From contig JAHEFR010000002.1 in NCBI GenBank assembly GCA_024640085.1, forward strand, positions 122,473-186,472: 64,000 nucleotides of DNA, given 5' to 3'. Shown in pieces: positions 10,938 through 20,023 of this stretch. Position numbers and translations under genes: made by a program. Source of the DNA: Gammaproteobacteria bacterium (GTDB lineage Bacteria > Pseudomonadota > Gammaproteobacteria > Steroidobacterales > XN24). The notes below the pieces were generated by a model. The model ran no database searches. It had not been told where the DNA came from and saw nothing but the letters and a program-made list of their open reading frames with translations. Each line of letters begins with the position of its first letter. Position 1 is the first letter of the stretch.

Positions 10938-12086
10938 ATGCTGAAAATCTCGAGCGTCATCGCGACGCTGTTGTCACTCTTGGCCGCCGCGGCTGTCAGT
11001 CATGCGGCCACGCCGGTCCCGGCGCCTCCGTCAGTCAAAGCCGGGGCCTATTTCCTGATGGACTACTACAGCGGCGCGACCCTGGCGGAGAAGGACCCGG
11101 ACCGGAAGATCGAACCGGCGAGCATTACCAAGGTGATGACCGCCTTCGTCATCTTCAAGGAGGTGGAAGCCGGCAATCTCAGTCTGGACGACACGGTTAC
11201 CGTCAGCGAGAACGCGTGGCGCAAGAGCATGGGCACGTCCAGGATGTTCCTGGAACCGAAGACCCAGATCCCGGCGAGGGAGCTGATGATGGGCATGATC
11301 GTGCAATCGGGCAACGACGCCAGCATCGCCCTGGCCGAGCACGTGGCGGGTAGCGAGCCGACGTTTGCGGCAATGATGAACGCCCATGCCGAGAAACTCG
11401 GAATGACTGGCACCCATTTCACCAACAGCACCGGGCTGCCGAACCCGGACCACTACACCACTGCAAGGGATCTGGTGATACTGGCGAGGGCGCTGATCAC
11501 CGAGTTCCCCGAGTACTACAAGTGGTACTCGCAGCCTGAATACACCTATAACGGCATCACCCAGCCCAACCGTAACAAGCTGTTGCGGCAGAGCGAAGGG
11601 GTCGATGGCATCAAGACGGGATGGACAGAGTCTGCCGGCTATTGCCTGCTAAGCTCCCAGGCCCTCGACGGACGTCGCCTGATCTCAGTCGTCCTCGACT
11701 CGCCCAGCGAATCCAGCCGTACCGCCGCCAGCAAAGCCCTGCTCGCTTACGGCATGCGCTTTTTCGAGACGCACCTGCTCTATGGCGCCGGCGACGCGGT
11801 GACGGAAGTCCGTGTCTGGAAAGGCGAGCCGGAGACCGTCGCTCTGGCGACACAGCAGGATCTCTATGTCACGGTGCCCAGGGGGCGTTACGAAGAGTTG
11901 TCGGCGACGATGAACGTCAAAGACAGACTCGTCGCTCCGCTGGCCATGACGGCCGCTGTGGGCCAGCTCGATGTCAGCCTCGACGACGACATGGTGGCTA
12001 CCCGCCCGCTCTACCCCGCGCTCCCGGTGCCCGAGGGCGGCCTCTGGCGGCAGATTTCGGACACCGTACAGCTCTGGTTCGAGTAA
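10938..12086 (+). CDS. dacA: D-alanyl-D-alanine carboxypeptidase (PBP5/6 type)
   Basis: DacA trims the terminal D-Ala from peptidoglycan pentapeptides at the periplasmic face. The 382-residue protein has a signal peptide (MLKISSVIATLLSLLAAAAV), the S11 peptidase motifs SITK (Ser62, Lys65), SGN (124-126) and KTG (226-228), a PBP5 C-terminal beta domain, and a C-terminal amphipathic end (GGLWRQISDTVQLWFE) suited to membrane anchoring. The start is the ATG after a Shine-Dalgarno-like AAAGGAA. It lies 83 bases after rlpA and three bases before ybeD. Confidence 0.96.
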   Translation: MLKISSVIATLLSLLAAAAVSHAATPVPAPPSVKAGAYFLMDYYSGATLAEKDPDRKIEPASITKVMTAFVIFKEVEAGNLSLDDTVTVSENAWRKSMGTSRMFLEPKTQIPARELMMGMIVQSGNDASIALAEHVAGSEPTFAAMMNAHAEKLGMTGTHFTNSTGLPNPDHYTTARDLVILARALITEFPEYYKWYSQPEYTYNGITQPNRNKLLRQSEGVDGIKTGWTESAGYCLLSSQALDGRRLISVVLDSPSESSRTAASKALLAYGMRFFETHLLYGAGDAVTEVRVWKGEPETVALATQQDLYVTVPRGRYEELSATMNVKDRLVAPLAMTAAVGQLDVSLDDDMVATRPLYPALPVPEGGLWRQISDTVQLWFE

Positions 12087-12089
12087 GCC

Positions 12090-12368
12090 ATGACTGATGA
12101 CCCCGATCGCGAAGATTCCCTGCTGGTTTTTCCCTGCGACTTCCCGGTCAAGATCCTCGGTCGGGCGGAAGACGATTTCGTCTCCCTGGCAGTGGAGATC
12201 GTGCGCCGGCATGCGCCGGCACTGGAATCCGGGCAAGTGACGACCCGGCCGAGCCGGGACGGCAACTTTGTCGCGATCACCTGCACCATCGTCGCCACCA
12301 GCCGCGGCCAGCTCGACGCTCTCTACGAGGAGCTCTCTGCCCACGAACGCGTCATGATGGCGCTGTGA
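12090..12368 (+). CDS. ybeD: DUF493/YbeD family protein
   Basis: This 92-residue protein of the YbeD/DUF493 family has an ACT-like alpha/beta fold. Its precise role is not established, but it is nearly always next to lipB and dacA. Family features seen are LLVFPCDFPVKILGRAEDDF near the N-terminus and the C-terminal TSRGQLDALYEELSAHERVMMAL. It sits between dacA (three-base gap) and lipB (overlapping stop and start), so all three are probably translated from one message. A regulatory role in lipoate metabolism has been suggested from context only. Confidence 0.93.
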   Translation: MTDDPDREDSLLVFPCDFPVKILGRAEDDFVSLAVEIVRRHAPALESGQVTTRPSRDGNFVAITCTIVATSRGQLDALYEELSAHERVMMAL

Positions 12369-13015
12369 CCGGGACGCGTATACGGGTCCGGCATCTGGGC
12401 CTGGTGGACTACGAACCCACCTGGAGAGACATGCAGTCGTTTACGGATCGGCGGGATGCAACCACCGCCGACGAGATCTGGTTCCTGCAACATCCGCCGG
12501 TGTTCACCCTGGGCATGAAAGGCGGCCGGGAGCACCTCCTCGCGCCCCGGGAAATCCCGGTGGTGGAGATCGACAGGGGTGGCCAGGTCACCTACCACGG
12601 ACCGGGGCAACTCGTGGTTTACCCGTTGCTGGACCTGGAACGCGGTCACATCGGCGTGCGGCAACTGGTGTGCGCTCTGGAGAAGAGCGTCATCGAGCTT
12701 GCGGCGGCTTGGGGTATCGAGGCCTACGGCCGCCGGGATGCTCCCGGGGTATATGTTGGTGAGAGCAAGCTGGCCAGCGTGGGTCTGAGGATCCGTCGGG
12801 GCTGCAGTTACCACGGCCTGGCCCTGAACGTGGACCTGGACCTGGAGCCATTCAGTCGTATCAACCCCTGCGGGTACCGGGATTTGGCGGTGACCCGTCT
12901 GGCCGACCTGGGCGTGGCCGCCAGCGTGGATGAGACGGCCGAGCGCCTGCAGGAACACCTCCTCAGGGAGCTTGCAGGGGTCCGGCGCGGCCCCCGCGCC
13001 GCAGGAACTGTCTGA
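12365..13015 (+). CDS. lipB: lipoyl(octanoyl) transferase
   Basis: LipB moves octanoyl from acyl carrier protein to the lipoyl domains of E2 subunits and GcvH; a matching GcvH is encoded at about 45.5 kb. The 216-residue protein has the core motifs RGGQVTYHGPGQLVVYPL and SCSYHGLALN-like GCSYHGLALNVDLDLEPF, plus the active-site Lys in GESKLASVGLRIRRG. The usual catalytic Cys position is in INPCGY. It starts at GTG overlapping the ybeD stop, and its last 53 bases overlap the 3' end of the opposite-strand nucleotidyltransferase. Confidence 0.96.
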   Translation: MTGTRIRVRHLGLVDYEPTWRDMQSFTDRRDATTADEIWFLQHPPVFTLGMKGGREHLLAPREIPVVEIDRGGQVTYHGPGQLVVYPLLDLERGHIGVRQLVCALEKSVIELAAAWGIEAYGRRDAPGVYVGESKLASVGLRIRRGCSYHGLALNVDLDLEPFSRINPCGYRDLAVTRLADLGVAASVDETAERLQEHLLRELAGVRRGPRAAGTV

Positions 13016-13715
13016 GTCGCTCCAGTCTGCCGGGGTCGCCGACGTCGAACCACCGGCCCCGATGAAGCTCTCCCGTCACCTGGCCCCTCTGGATTGCCCC
13101 CTCGAGGATGGGCGCGAGCGGGAATCGACCGGCCCGACAGCCATCGAACAGCTTCTCCCGGTAGATTCCGATACCGCTAAACGTCATGGCGCCCGGACCC
13201 CGGCCGAGGACCTGCCCCTCGTGGAGCCGGAAATCACCGTCAGGGTTGTGCTCGGGATTAGCCACCAGGACCAGGTGAGCGAGGCTGCCCGCGGGGCAGC
13301 GAAGATCCCCCAGGCGAGCGTCACACCAGACGTCTCCGTTGATGACCAGGAAGGGCCCCTCCCCGAGCAGTGGCAACGCGTTCAGTATGCCTCCGCCGGT
13401 CTCCAGGGGCGGGAACCCTTCGTCGGAATAGGTGACGGAGAGTCCGAAATGATGGCCATCTCCCACATGCTGACGGATCTGGCCGCCAAGCCATCCAAGA
13501 TTGATGACGACGCTCCGGAGACCTGCATCGGCTACGGCCCGGAGTTGCCAGTCCACCAGCGGAAATCCACCCGCGTCCAGAAGGGTCTTGGGCCGATCGT
13601 CGGTCAGGGGTCGCATCCTTTCGCCGCGTCCCGCGGCGAGGATCATGGCGGACGACGCAGGGGTGCCCGAAGCGGTGCACTTTCCGGCGTCTCTCCTGTC
13701 TGACTTGGAAACCAT
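12963..13715 (-). CDS. MurU-like sugar-1-phosphate nucleotidyltransferase
   Basis: This protein is a nucleotidyltransferase of the MurU/RmlA type. MurU makes UDP-MurNAc from MurNAc-1-phosphate in peptidoglycan recycling. The signature is MILAAGRGERMRPLTDDRPK, followed by GGGILNALPLLG, FLVINGDVWCD and WFDVGDPGRL. The start is uncertain: ATG 13715, with AGGGA upstream, gives 250 residues, and the core family start is ATG 13646. It is divergent from lptD, the same side as in Pseudomonas, but the partner kinase AmgK is not beside it. It overlaps lipB tail to tail by 53 bases. Confidence 0.8.
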   Translation of the reverse strand: MVSKSDRRDAGKCTASGTPASSAMILAAGRGERMRPLTDDRPKTLLDAGGFPLVDWQLRAVADAGLRSVVINLGWLGGQIRQHVGDGHHFGLSVTYSDEGFPPLETGGGILNALPLLGEGPFLVINGDVWCDARLGDLRCPAGSLAHLVLVANPEHNPDGDFRLHEGQVLGRGPGAMTFSGIGIYREKLFDGCRAGRFPLAPILEGAIQRGQVTGELHRGRWFDVGDPGRLERLRQFLRRGGRAGPLQAP

Positions 13716-13814
13716 CGGATCCCTATACTCCGCGACGGCCGCCATCGCGGCGCACATTGAAGGGTGGACGCAACTGTGCCATTTTAGCCCCTCGCCAGAG
13801 CAAGGCTCGCGAGA

Positions 13815-15989
13815 ATGACAAAACGACGGCTTGTGCCCGCGGCCATCCTCATCAGTCTGCTGGGAGTTCCCGTGGCCAGCTTGGCGGTGGAAGGCTGCCC
13901 GGTGCCGGTCGAACCCGTCTATCCCGAACAATCAGACGAAGTCCCGATCGAATTTACCGCTGACGAAGCCGAGGTCACCGCCGAAGGCATCAGCAGTTTC
14001 CAGGGCAGCGTCATCGTGCGCCAGGGATACCGCGAACTGGAGGCCGGCAAGGTCAGGTACGACGATCAGACTGGACAGGTCACGGTCGAGGGGCGCGCCA
14101 CCTACCGGGAGCCTGCGTTCGAAATCAGCGCCAGGGACGGCGACTACGATGCGCGGACCGGCGAAGCGCGATTCTTCGATGCCCAGTACGTTGTCCCGTC
14201 CCGTCCCGCCCGGGGCGAGGCGAGGAAACTCGTCGCCGCCAGTGACGGAGATGTGACCCTCAAGGACGTCAAATACACGACCTGCATGGAGGAGGATCCC
14301 GACTGGCAACTGCACGCCGAGAAACTTGACCTCGACTTGCGGGAATCACGTGGGGCGGCCCGGAAGGTCAAGCTCGACTTCAAGGGCGTTCGGCTGATGT
14401 ACTTCCCGTATCTGTCATTCCCGCTGAGCGACGCGCGCAAATCCGGGTTACTGTTGCCGGAGTTTCGCAACTCCGATAGCGCCGGGACGGAAATCCAGAT
14501 CCCCTACTATCTCAATCTGGCGCCAAATATGGATGCCACGCTGACCGGTCGGTGGATGTCCGCGCGAGGACTGCAGATGCTTTCCGAGTATCGCTATCTC
14601 ACCGGCCGATCTTTCGGTCAGGCCAACTTCGAGTATCTGCCCGACGACCAGAGGTACGGAAAGGATCGTTATTTCACGCACTGGGATCACCTGACCCGAT
14701 TCGACAGCGGCTGGCGTGCTTCCGTCGATGTGCAGGATGCCTCAGACAGCGAGTATCTGGAGGACCTGGGAGCCAGCATCTCGGACACCAGCCAGACTCA
14801 CCTGTTACGCAACGCTGAGGTCTCCTATCTGGGGGAAGTCTGGCAGTTCGTGGCGAGGGCGAGGAACTACCAGACCATCGACAGTGGCGTCCAGGACCAG
14901 GACAAGCCCGCGCAACAATTGCCGCAGTTGCTGTTGTCCGGCACCTGGGCTGACGGCCCGCTGGGGCTGAGCTACGGTTTCAACAGCGAAATCGTCAGTT
15001 TCGACCAGAAGGAGGGCACGGATGGCGTTCGCCTGGCGGTAGAGCCGGGGCTTAGCCTACCGCTGGAAGGTCCCGGGTATTTCCTTATCCCCGAGGTGGC
15101 CTGGCGACTGACCGAGTACGATCTCCGGAACGACGACAGCGACAATGACCAGCCGTCGGTCGAGGCTCCCGTCGCCAGCCTGGATGCCGGCTTGCTTTTC
15201 GAGCGTGAGACCCCCTCCGGCAAGTACGTCCAGACGCTGCAACCCCGAATGCTTTATGCCTATATCCCGTACCGGAACCAGGATGACGTCCCGGTCTTCG
15301 ATACCGCCCTGCCCGATTTCAATTATGTCGAACTGTTCCGCCGCAACCGCTTCGTGGGTGGAGACCGGATCGGCGATACCAACCAGCTCAGTGTCGGCGT
15401 CACTACCAGGTTGCTGGCTGCGGAGACCGGTCGGGAATTCCTCCGTGCCACACTCGGCCAGGCCTTCTACTTCGACGACCGCAGGGTCACAATCCCCGGC
15501 GAAACCCAGGAAGGCAATAACGAGTCGGACCTGGTCGCCGAGCTCGGCCTGGATATCTTCAGGAACTGGAACGCCAATCTGGGCTATCAGTGGGACGTGG
15601 ACAACCAGGAAACCCAGCTTGCAGAGATGCGTGTGCAGTATCGGCCGGCCGATAACAAGGTCGCGAATGCTTCCTACCGCTATCGGCCCGGCATCCTCGA
15701 GCAGGCGAGCTTCTCGGCCGGGTGGCCATTGACGCACCGCTGGAGCGTCGTCGGTTCCATCGATTATTCCCTCAGAGACAGCACCACGCTGGAGAGGATG
15801 ATCGGGCTGCAGTACGAAAGCTGTTGCTGGGCTATGCGGATGGCTTCCAGTCGTGAGGTCAGTAACAGGGATGGCTCCAAGGACACGGCGATCATGCTGC
15901 AGCTTGACTTCAAGGGCCTTGCCGGTCTCGGAAGCAACGCACGGAACCGATTTGAGCATGATATCCTTGGCTACTCGGTGTACGAATAA
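13815..15989 (+). CDS. lptD: LPS-assembly protein LptD
   Basis: LptD is the outer-membrane beta-barrel that, with the lipoprotein LptE, inserts lipopolysaccharide into the outer leaflet. The 724-residue protein has a signal peptide (AAILISLLGVPVASLA), an N-terminal OstA/LptA-like jellyroll (about 45-200, EFTADEAEVTAEGISSFQGS) and a C-terminal barrel. All four cysteines needed for the interdomain disulfides are present: Cys28, Cys157 and the pair Cys670-Cys671 (YESCCWAM). It heads the lptD-surA-pdxA-rsmA cluster; surA follows 14 bases later. Confidence 0.97.
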   Translation: MTKRRLVPAAILISLLGVPVASLAVEGCPVPVEPVYPEQSDEVPIEFTADEAEVTAEGISSFQGSVIVRQGYRELEAGKVRYDDQTGQVTVEGRATYREPAFEISARDGDYDARTGEARFFDAQYVVPSRPARGEARKLVAASDGDVTLKDVKYTTCMEEDPDWQLHAEKLDLDLRESRGAARKVKLDFKGVRLMYFPYLSFPLSDARKSGLLLPEFRNSDSAGTEIQIPYYLNLAPNMDATLTGRWMSARGLQMLSEYRYLTGRSFGQANFEYLPDDQRYGKDRYFTHWDHLTRFDSGWRASVDVQDASDSEYLEDLGASISDTSQTHLLRNAEVSYLGEVWQFVARARNYQTIDSGVQDQDKPAQQLPQLLLSGTWADGPLGLSYGFNSEIVSFDQKEGTDGVRLAVEPGLSLPLEGPGYFLIPEVAWRLTEYDLRNDDSDNDQPSVEAPVASLDAGLLFERETPSGKYVQTLQPRMLYAYIPYRNQDDVPVFDTALPDFNYVELFRRNRFVGGDRIGDTNQLSVGVTTRLLAAETGREFLRATLGQAFYFDDRRVTIPGETQEGNNESDLVAELGLDIFRNWNANLGYQWDVDNQETQLAEMRVQYRPADNKVANASYRYRPGILEQASFSAGWPLTHRWSVVGSIDYSLRDSTTLERMIGLQYESCCWAMRMASSREVSNRDGSKDTAIMLQLDFKGLAGLGSNARNRFEHDILGYSVYE

Positions 15990-16003
15990 CCCCCATTCGA
16001 ATC

Positions 16004-17305
16004 ATGCGTAATTTCCTCTTCGCGATAATTGGCATCGCGGCGTGTCAGGCCGCAATGGGACAGACCTCGGCCAGCCTCAGCAACACCGGCGTCCTGCTCG
16101 ACCGGATCGTCGCGGTGGTGAACGAGGGCATCATCCTCCAGAGTGAACGGGACGAGAAAATCCGCCTGGTCGTCTCTCAGCTCCGGAGCCAGGACAGCCC
16201 GATACCACCAGAGGCAGTGGTGGAAAAACAGGTGCTCGAGCAGCTCATCGTGCAGGAAGTCCAGGTCCAGCGCGCACGGCGGCTTGGCATACGCATCCCG
16301 GACCAGGCGGTGAATGCGACCCTGCAGCGGGTCGCGGAGCGCAACGGCATGACCCTGACAGAGCTTCCGGCCGCGCTGGCCTCCCAGGGCATGGACTACG
16401 CGCGGTACCGGGAGGACGTCCGCACGAACATGCTCCTCGACGCCCTGCTGCAGAGAGACGTCATCGCCAAGATCTCGGTCTCCGAGCGCGAGATCGATCG
16501 GTATCTGGCCCGCCAGGAGACCAGCGCCGGGGACCAGATCGACTACGACCTCTCCCACATACTGGTGTCCATCAGCCCCACGGCGACGCACGAAGAGATT
16601 GAGGCCGCCGAGACCCGGGTCAACGGTATCGAAGAACAGCTCCGGGACGGGGCGAATTTCTCCGAGCTTGCAGTCGCCTATTCCGACGGGCAGAACGCTC
16701 TCGAGGGCGGGAGGCTAGGTTGGCGCAAGGGCGCCCAGCTGCCGGCGATCTTCTTCGACGTCGTCCGCGATATGAAGGCTGGCGAAGTCTCGCCCCCTAT
16801 CCGCAGCGCCAGCGGCATGCATATTCTGAAGCTCAATGACGTACGGGGCACCGAGCGCGTAGTAGAGCTGCAGCATCACACGAAACACGTGCTGCTTCGT
16901 CCCGATCAGGTGCTGGACGACAGTGCCATCCGGTCGAAGCTGGAACGTATCCGCGCCCGGATCGTCGAGGAGGGCGAAGATTTCAGCGATGTAGCGCGAC
17001 TCGAATCCGATGACCCCGGATCGGCGCCATTGGGCGGTGATCTGGGCTGGAACGCCCCGGGCACGTTCGTGCCGGCGTTCGAGGAAGTGGTCGCCTCAAT
17101 GCAGCCCGGCGACGTAAGCGAGCCGTTCAAGACCGAGTTCGGGTGGCACATCGTCCTGCTGGTGGACCGACAGGAGCGGGACACCACGGAGGAAGTCAGG
17201 CGGATGCGGGCCATCGACGCCATCCGGGCCAGCAAGCGGGAGCAGGAAACCGAGATCTGGCTTCGGCAGCTTCGCGACGAGGCATACGTGGAAATCCGCA
17301 GCTGA
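16004..17305 (+). CDS. surA: periplasmic chaperone and peptidyl-prolyl isomerase SurA
   Basis: SurA escorts unfolded outer-membrane proteins, including LptD, across the periplasm to the BAM complex. The 433-residue protein has a signal peptide (NFLFAIIGIAACQAAMGQ), the SurA N-terminal chaperone domain (VLLDRIVAVVNEGIILQSE), and two parvulin domains, one near YDLSHILVSISP and the second near LQHHTKHVLLRPDQV. A C-terminal helix completes the chaperone core. It lies directly downstream of lptD and 25 bases upstream of pdxA. Confidence 0.97.
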   Translation: MRNFLFAIIGIAACQAAMGQTSASLSNTGVLLDRIVAVVNEGIILQSERDEKIRLVVSQLRSQDSPIPPEAVVEKQVLEQLIVQEVQVQRARRLGIRIPDQAVNATLQRVAERNGMTLTELPAALASQGMDYARYREDVRTNMLLDALLQRDVIAKISVSEREIDRYLARQETSAGDQIDYDLSHILVSISPTATHEEIEAAETRVNGIEEQLRDGANFSELAVAYSDGQNALEGGRLGWRKGAQLPAIFFDVVRDMKAGEVSPPIRSASGMHILKLNDVRGTERVVELQHHTKHVLLRPDQVLDDSAIRSKLERIRARIVEEGEDFSDVARLESDDPGSAPLGGDLGWNAPGTFVPAFEEVVASMQPGDVSEPFKTEFGWHIVLLVDRQERDTTEEVRRMRAIDAIRASKREQETEIWLRQLRDEAYVEIRS

Positions 17306-17330
17306 TCCCCGGCCGCCACCGGTCCATACA

Positions 17331-18320
17331 GTGAAACCCCGTCGCCCCGTCGTCGCCGTCACCCCCGGGGAACCCGCGGGGATCGGGCCCGACCTCGTCC
17401 TGACCCTCGCCCGGGAACGGTTCGATGCCAACATCGTAGCGGTCGCGGACATGGCCATGCTGGCCGGACGCGCCGAGCAGTTGGGTATCGAGATCGAGAT
17501 CCTGGCTATGGAAGATCCGCCGCCAGAGCCCATGCCGGGTCGGCTTCTGGTGCATCATATCCCGCTGCCGGTGGCCTCCGAGTCCGGCCGCCCGGATCCA
17601 CGCAATGCGTCCTACGTGGTGGACTGCATTGAGGCCGCCGCCAGGAGATGCCTCGGAGGCACCTGGCAGGCCATGGTCACCGGTCCGGTCAACAAGGCGG
17701 TCATCAACGAGGGCGGTATCCCGTTCACCGGGCACACTGAGTATCTGGCGGATGTCACCGGCGCCGGGATGCCGGTGATGATGCTGGCCACGGAGGAGTT
17801 GCGCGTCGCTCTTGTCACAACCCACTTGCCGTTGGCGAGGGTGCCAGAGGCAATCACTGCCGCGCGGCTGGATACCACCCTGGCGGTTCTGGATCGGGAT
17901 CTGCGGACCCGCTTCGGGATTGCGCGCCCACGGATCATCGTCTGCGGACTGAATCCCCACGCCGGGGAAGGCGGTCACCTGGGACGGGAGGAGATCGAGG
18001 TCATCCAGCCTGCACTGGACCGCGCCAGGGAAGCCGGCATCGACGTGCGCGGGCCCTTGCCGGCGGACACCGCCTTCAACCCGGACCTGCTAGCGGGTGC
18101 GGACGTGGTGCTGGCCATGTATCACGACCAGGGACTGCCGGTATTGAAACACACAGGCTTCGGCAGGGCTGTCAACGTCACGCTGGGCCTGCCGATTATC
18201 AGGACATCCGTCGATCACGGTACGGCCCTGGACCTGGCAGGAAGCGGCCGGGCGGATGCCGGCAGCCTGGTGGCCGCTACCGCCATGGCGGTGCGCATGG
18301 CGGGAACGGGCCGACCTTGA
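17331..18320 (+). CDS. pdxA: 4-hydroxythreonine-4-phosphate dehydrogenase
   Basis: PdxA oxidises 4-phosphohydroxy-L-threonine in the DXP-dependent route to pyridoxal phosphate. The 329-residue protein has the family motifs VTPGEPAGIGPDLVL, MVTGPVNKAVINEGGIPFTG, the metal-site histidines in THLPLA and MYHDQGLPVLKHTGF, and the C-terminal TSVDHGTALDLAGSG. Translation starts at GTG 17331. The stop overlaps the TTG start of rsmA, as is common in this conserved operon. Confidence 0.96.
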   Translation: MKPRRPVVAVTPGEPAGIGPDLVLTLARERFDANIVAVADMAMLAGRAEQLGIEIEILAMEDPPPEPMPGRLLVHHIPLPVASESGRPDPRNASYVVDCIEAAARRCLGGTWQAMVTGPVNKAVINEGGIPFTGHTEYLADVTGAGMPVMMLATEELRVALVTTHLPLARVPEAITAARLDTTLAVLDRDLRTRFGIARPRIIVCGLNPHAGEGGHLGREEIEVIQPALDRAREAGIDVRGPLPADTAFNPDLLAGADVVLAMYHDQGLPVLKHTGFGRAVNVTLGLPIIRTSVDHGTALDLAGSGRADAGSLVAATAMAVRMAGTGRP

Positions 18321-19114
18321 GCCATCGACCGAGGAAGCGGTTCGGCCAGCATTTCCTGCACGACCCCGTGGTCATCGGCAAGATCGTGGATGCGGTCGAT
18401 CCCGCCCCTGGACAACGGATCGTCGAAATCGGCCCTGGCCCTGGCGCCATTACCGGACCGTTGCTGGACAGAGCCGGCACCATGGACGTGGTGGAGATCG
18501 ACCGTGATCTGGCCGCATCCCTGCCGTCCGATCTGGCCCAACACGGCAGGCTGATCGTCCACAACGTCGATGCGCTGCGCTTCGATTTTTCCTCTCTCGC
18601 GGCAATCGGCGGCGAGCGTCTGCGCCTGGTGGGTAATCTTCCCTACAACATTTCCACGCCCCTGCTCTTTCACGTTCTCGAACAGCGCGAATGGGTTCAG
18701 GACATGCATTTCATGCTCCAGCGAGAGGTCGTCCGACGCATGACAGGCGAAGTCGGTACGAAACAGTACGGTCGTCTGACGGTGATGCTCGCGGCCTTCT
18801 GTCGGGTCGAGCATCTCTTCGATATCGGACCCGGTGCGTTCCGTCCCCCGCCGCGGGTTCACTCTTCCTTCGTCCGGATCACTCCGTGGCGTGCGCCGCC
18901 CTTCCCGCTGGGGGATCCGGCCGCATTCTCCTCCGTGGTCAATCGGGCATTTTCGAAAAGGCGAAAGACCCTGAAAAACGCCCTTGAAGGGCTGCTGACC
19001 GAATCGGAAATACTTGCCGCGGGGGCGGACCCGCGGTCCCGGCCGGAAAGGGTGACGCCGCCCCTGTTCGGCGCCCTGGCCGGAAAGATCGCCCGGCGCG
19101 CCGAAAGCGGTTGA
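18317..19114 (+). CDS. rsmA: 16S rRNA (adenine1518-N6/adenine1519-N6)-dimethyltransferase
   Basis: RsmA (KsgA) dimethylates two adjacent adenines near the 3' end of 16S rRNA late in 30S assembly. The 265-residue protein opens SHRPRKRFGQHFLHDPVVI, has the SAM-binding IVEIGPGPGAITGPLL, the catalytic NLPYNISTPLLFHVL (NLPY motif), and a C-terminal helical domain with RAFSKRRKTLKNAL. The start is a TTG at 18317 overlapping the pdxA stop. No ATG is available near the family N-terminus. Confidence 0.96.
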   Translation: MSHRPRKRFGQHFLHDPVVIGKIVDAVDPAPGQRIVEIGPGPGAITGPLLDRAGTMDVVEIDRDLAASLPSDLAQHGRLIVHNVDALRFDFSSLAAIGGERLRLVGNLPYNISTPLLFHVLEQREWVQDMHFMLQREVVRRMTGEVGTKQYGRLTVMLAAFCRVEHLFDIGPGAFRPPPRVHSSFVRITPWRAPPFPLGDPAAFSSVVNRAFSKRRKTLKNALEGLLTESEILAAGADPRSRPERVTPPLFGALAGKIARRAESG

Positions 19115-19139
19115 ACACCGGCCTCCCGTATACTGTAAT
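19111..19139 (+). promoter_or_regulatory. candidate sigma70 promoter for uspA
   Basis: TTGAAC (19111-19116) and TGTAAT (19134-19139) are separated by 17 bases, about 42 bases before the uspA start. The -35 part overlaps the rsmA stop codon. This is a sequence match only, found by eye. Confidence 0.35.
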
Positions 19140-19180
19140 CAGGCTGCCGTCATTGAGTGTAGGCAAGAGAGGTACCGTCC

Positions 19181-19615
19181 ATGGCCGATTACAACAGGAT
19201 CCTCGTCGCTGTGGATCTGTCGGATCACAGCGACTCTGTCGTCCGGCGCGCCGTGGAGATCGCCAATGCCTTCGGCGCGGAAATCAGCCTGCTGCATGTT
19301 GTCGAGTACGTCCCGGTGGAGCCGATGGGCGAGGCCTTGCTCCCCGCGGTGGACATCGAGGAAGAACTGGTCCAGGGCGCCCGGCGCCGCCTGGAAGACC
19401 TGGCCCGACGGACCGGCCAGGAGAGCGTCGACCGCACGGTAGAGACAGGCACGATCAAGGCGGAGGTCGTGCGAGTGGCCAGCGAATGGCAGGCGGATCT
19501 CGTGGTCCTGGGTAGCCGGGAACGGCACGGCGTCGCGGTCATGCTGAACCTGACCGAAGACACCATCCTTCACGCGGCACCATGCGACGTGCTTGCGGTG
19601 CGCGTCAGCGGCTGA
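19181..19615 (+). CDS. universal stress protein UspA family
   Basis: This is a single-domain universal stress protein of 144 residues with the alpha/beta nucleotide-binding fold. It starts MADYNRILVAVDLSDHSDSV, carries the aspartate of the first strand (VAVDLS), and ends with the ATP-loop-like VVLGSRERHGVAVMLNLTEDTILHAA, which is closer to G-2x-G-9x-G-(S/T) in position than in exact residues. The start has a good AGAGAGG ribosome site. Such proteins help survival under growth arrest, but a specific role here cannot be told. Confidence 0.9.
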   Translation: MADYNRILVAVDLSDHSDSVVRRAVEIANAFGAEISLLHVVEYVPVEPMGEALLPAVDIEEELVQGARRRLEDLARRTGQESVDRTVETGTIKAEVVRVASEWQADLVVLGSRERHGVAVMLNLTEDTILHAAPCDVLAVRVSG

Positions 19616-19638
19616 CTGGCCGGGGCAATCAAGGGCCA

Positions 19639-20016
19639 ATGACCAACGAACACGATATCCGTGTACAGGTTCATACAGCCTACGTGGCCGAGCAATCGGA
19701 AACGGAGGCCCATCGGTACGTGTTCTCGTACACGGTCACTATCGTCAATCAGGGCTCTCGTCCGGCCCAACTCGTCAGCCGTCACTGGATCGTCACCGAC
19801 GCCGACGGCAACGAGCAGGAAGTCCGCGGTGAGGGAGTCGTGGGAGAGCAACCGACGCTGCGCCCTGGTGAGGGCTTCCGATACACCAGCGGCGCCGTTC
19901 TGGAGACACCGGTAGGCTCCATGCGCGGGAGCTACCAGCTGATCGACGATCAGGGCCGCCAGTTCGATACTCCGATCGCGCCTTTCACTCTGGCGGTCCC
20001 CGGCGCGATTCACTGA
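19639..20016 (+). CDS. apaG: ApaG (Co2+/Mg2+ efflux-associated) protein
   Basis: ApaG is a small fibronectin-III-like protein that is a companion of ApaH; its biochemical role is unclear. The 125-residue protein shows the family pattern SRHWIVTDADGNEQEVRGEG, GEQPTLRPGEGFRYTSGA and GSMRGSYQLIDDQG. I take ATG 19639, after AAGGG, over an upstream in-frame ATG inside uspA. It lies 23 bases after uspA and seven bases before apaH. Confidence 0.95.
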   Translation: MTNEHDIRVQVHTAYVAEQSETEAHRYVFSYTVTIVNQGSRPAQLVSRHWIVTDADGNEQEVRGEGVVGEQPTLRPGEGFRYTSGAVLETPVGSMRGSYQLIDDQGRQFDTPIAPFTLAVPGAIH

Positions 20017-20023
20017 GGACAGC

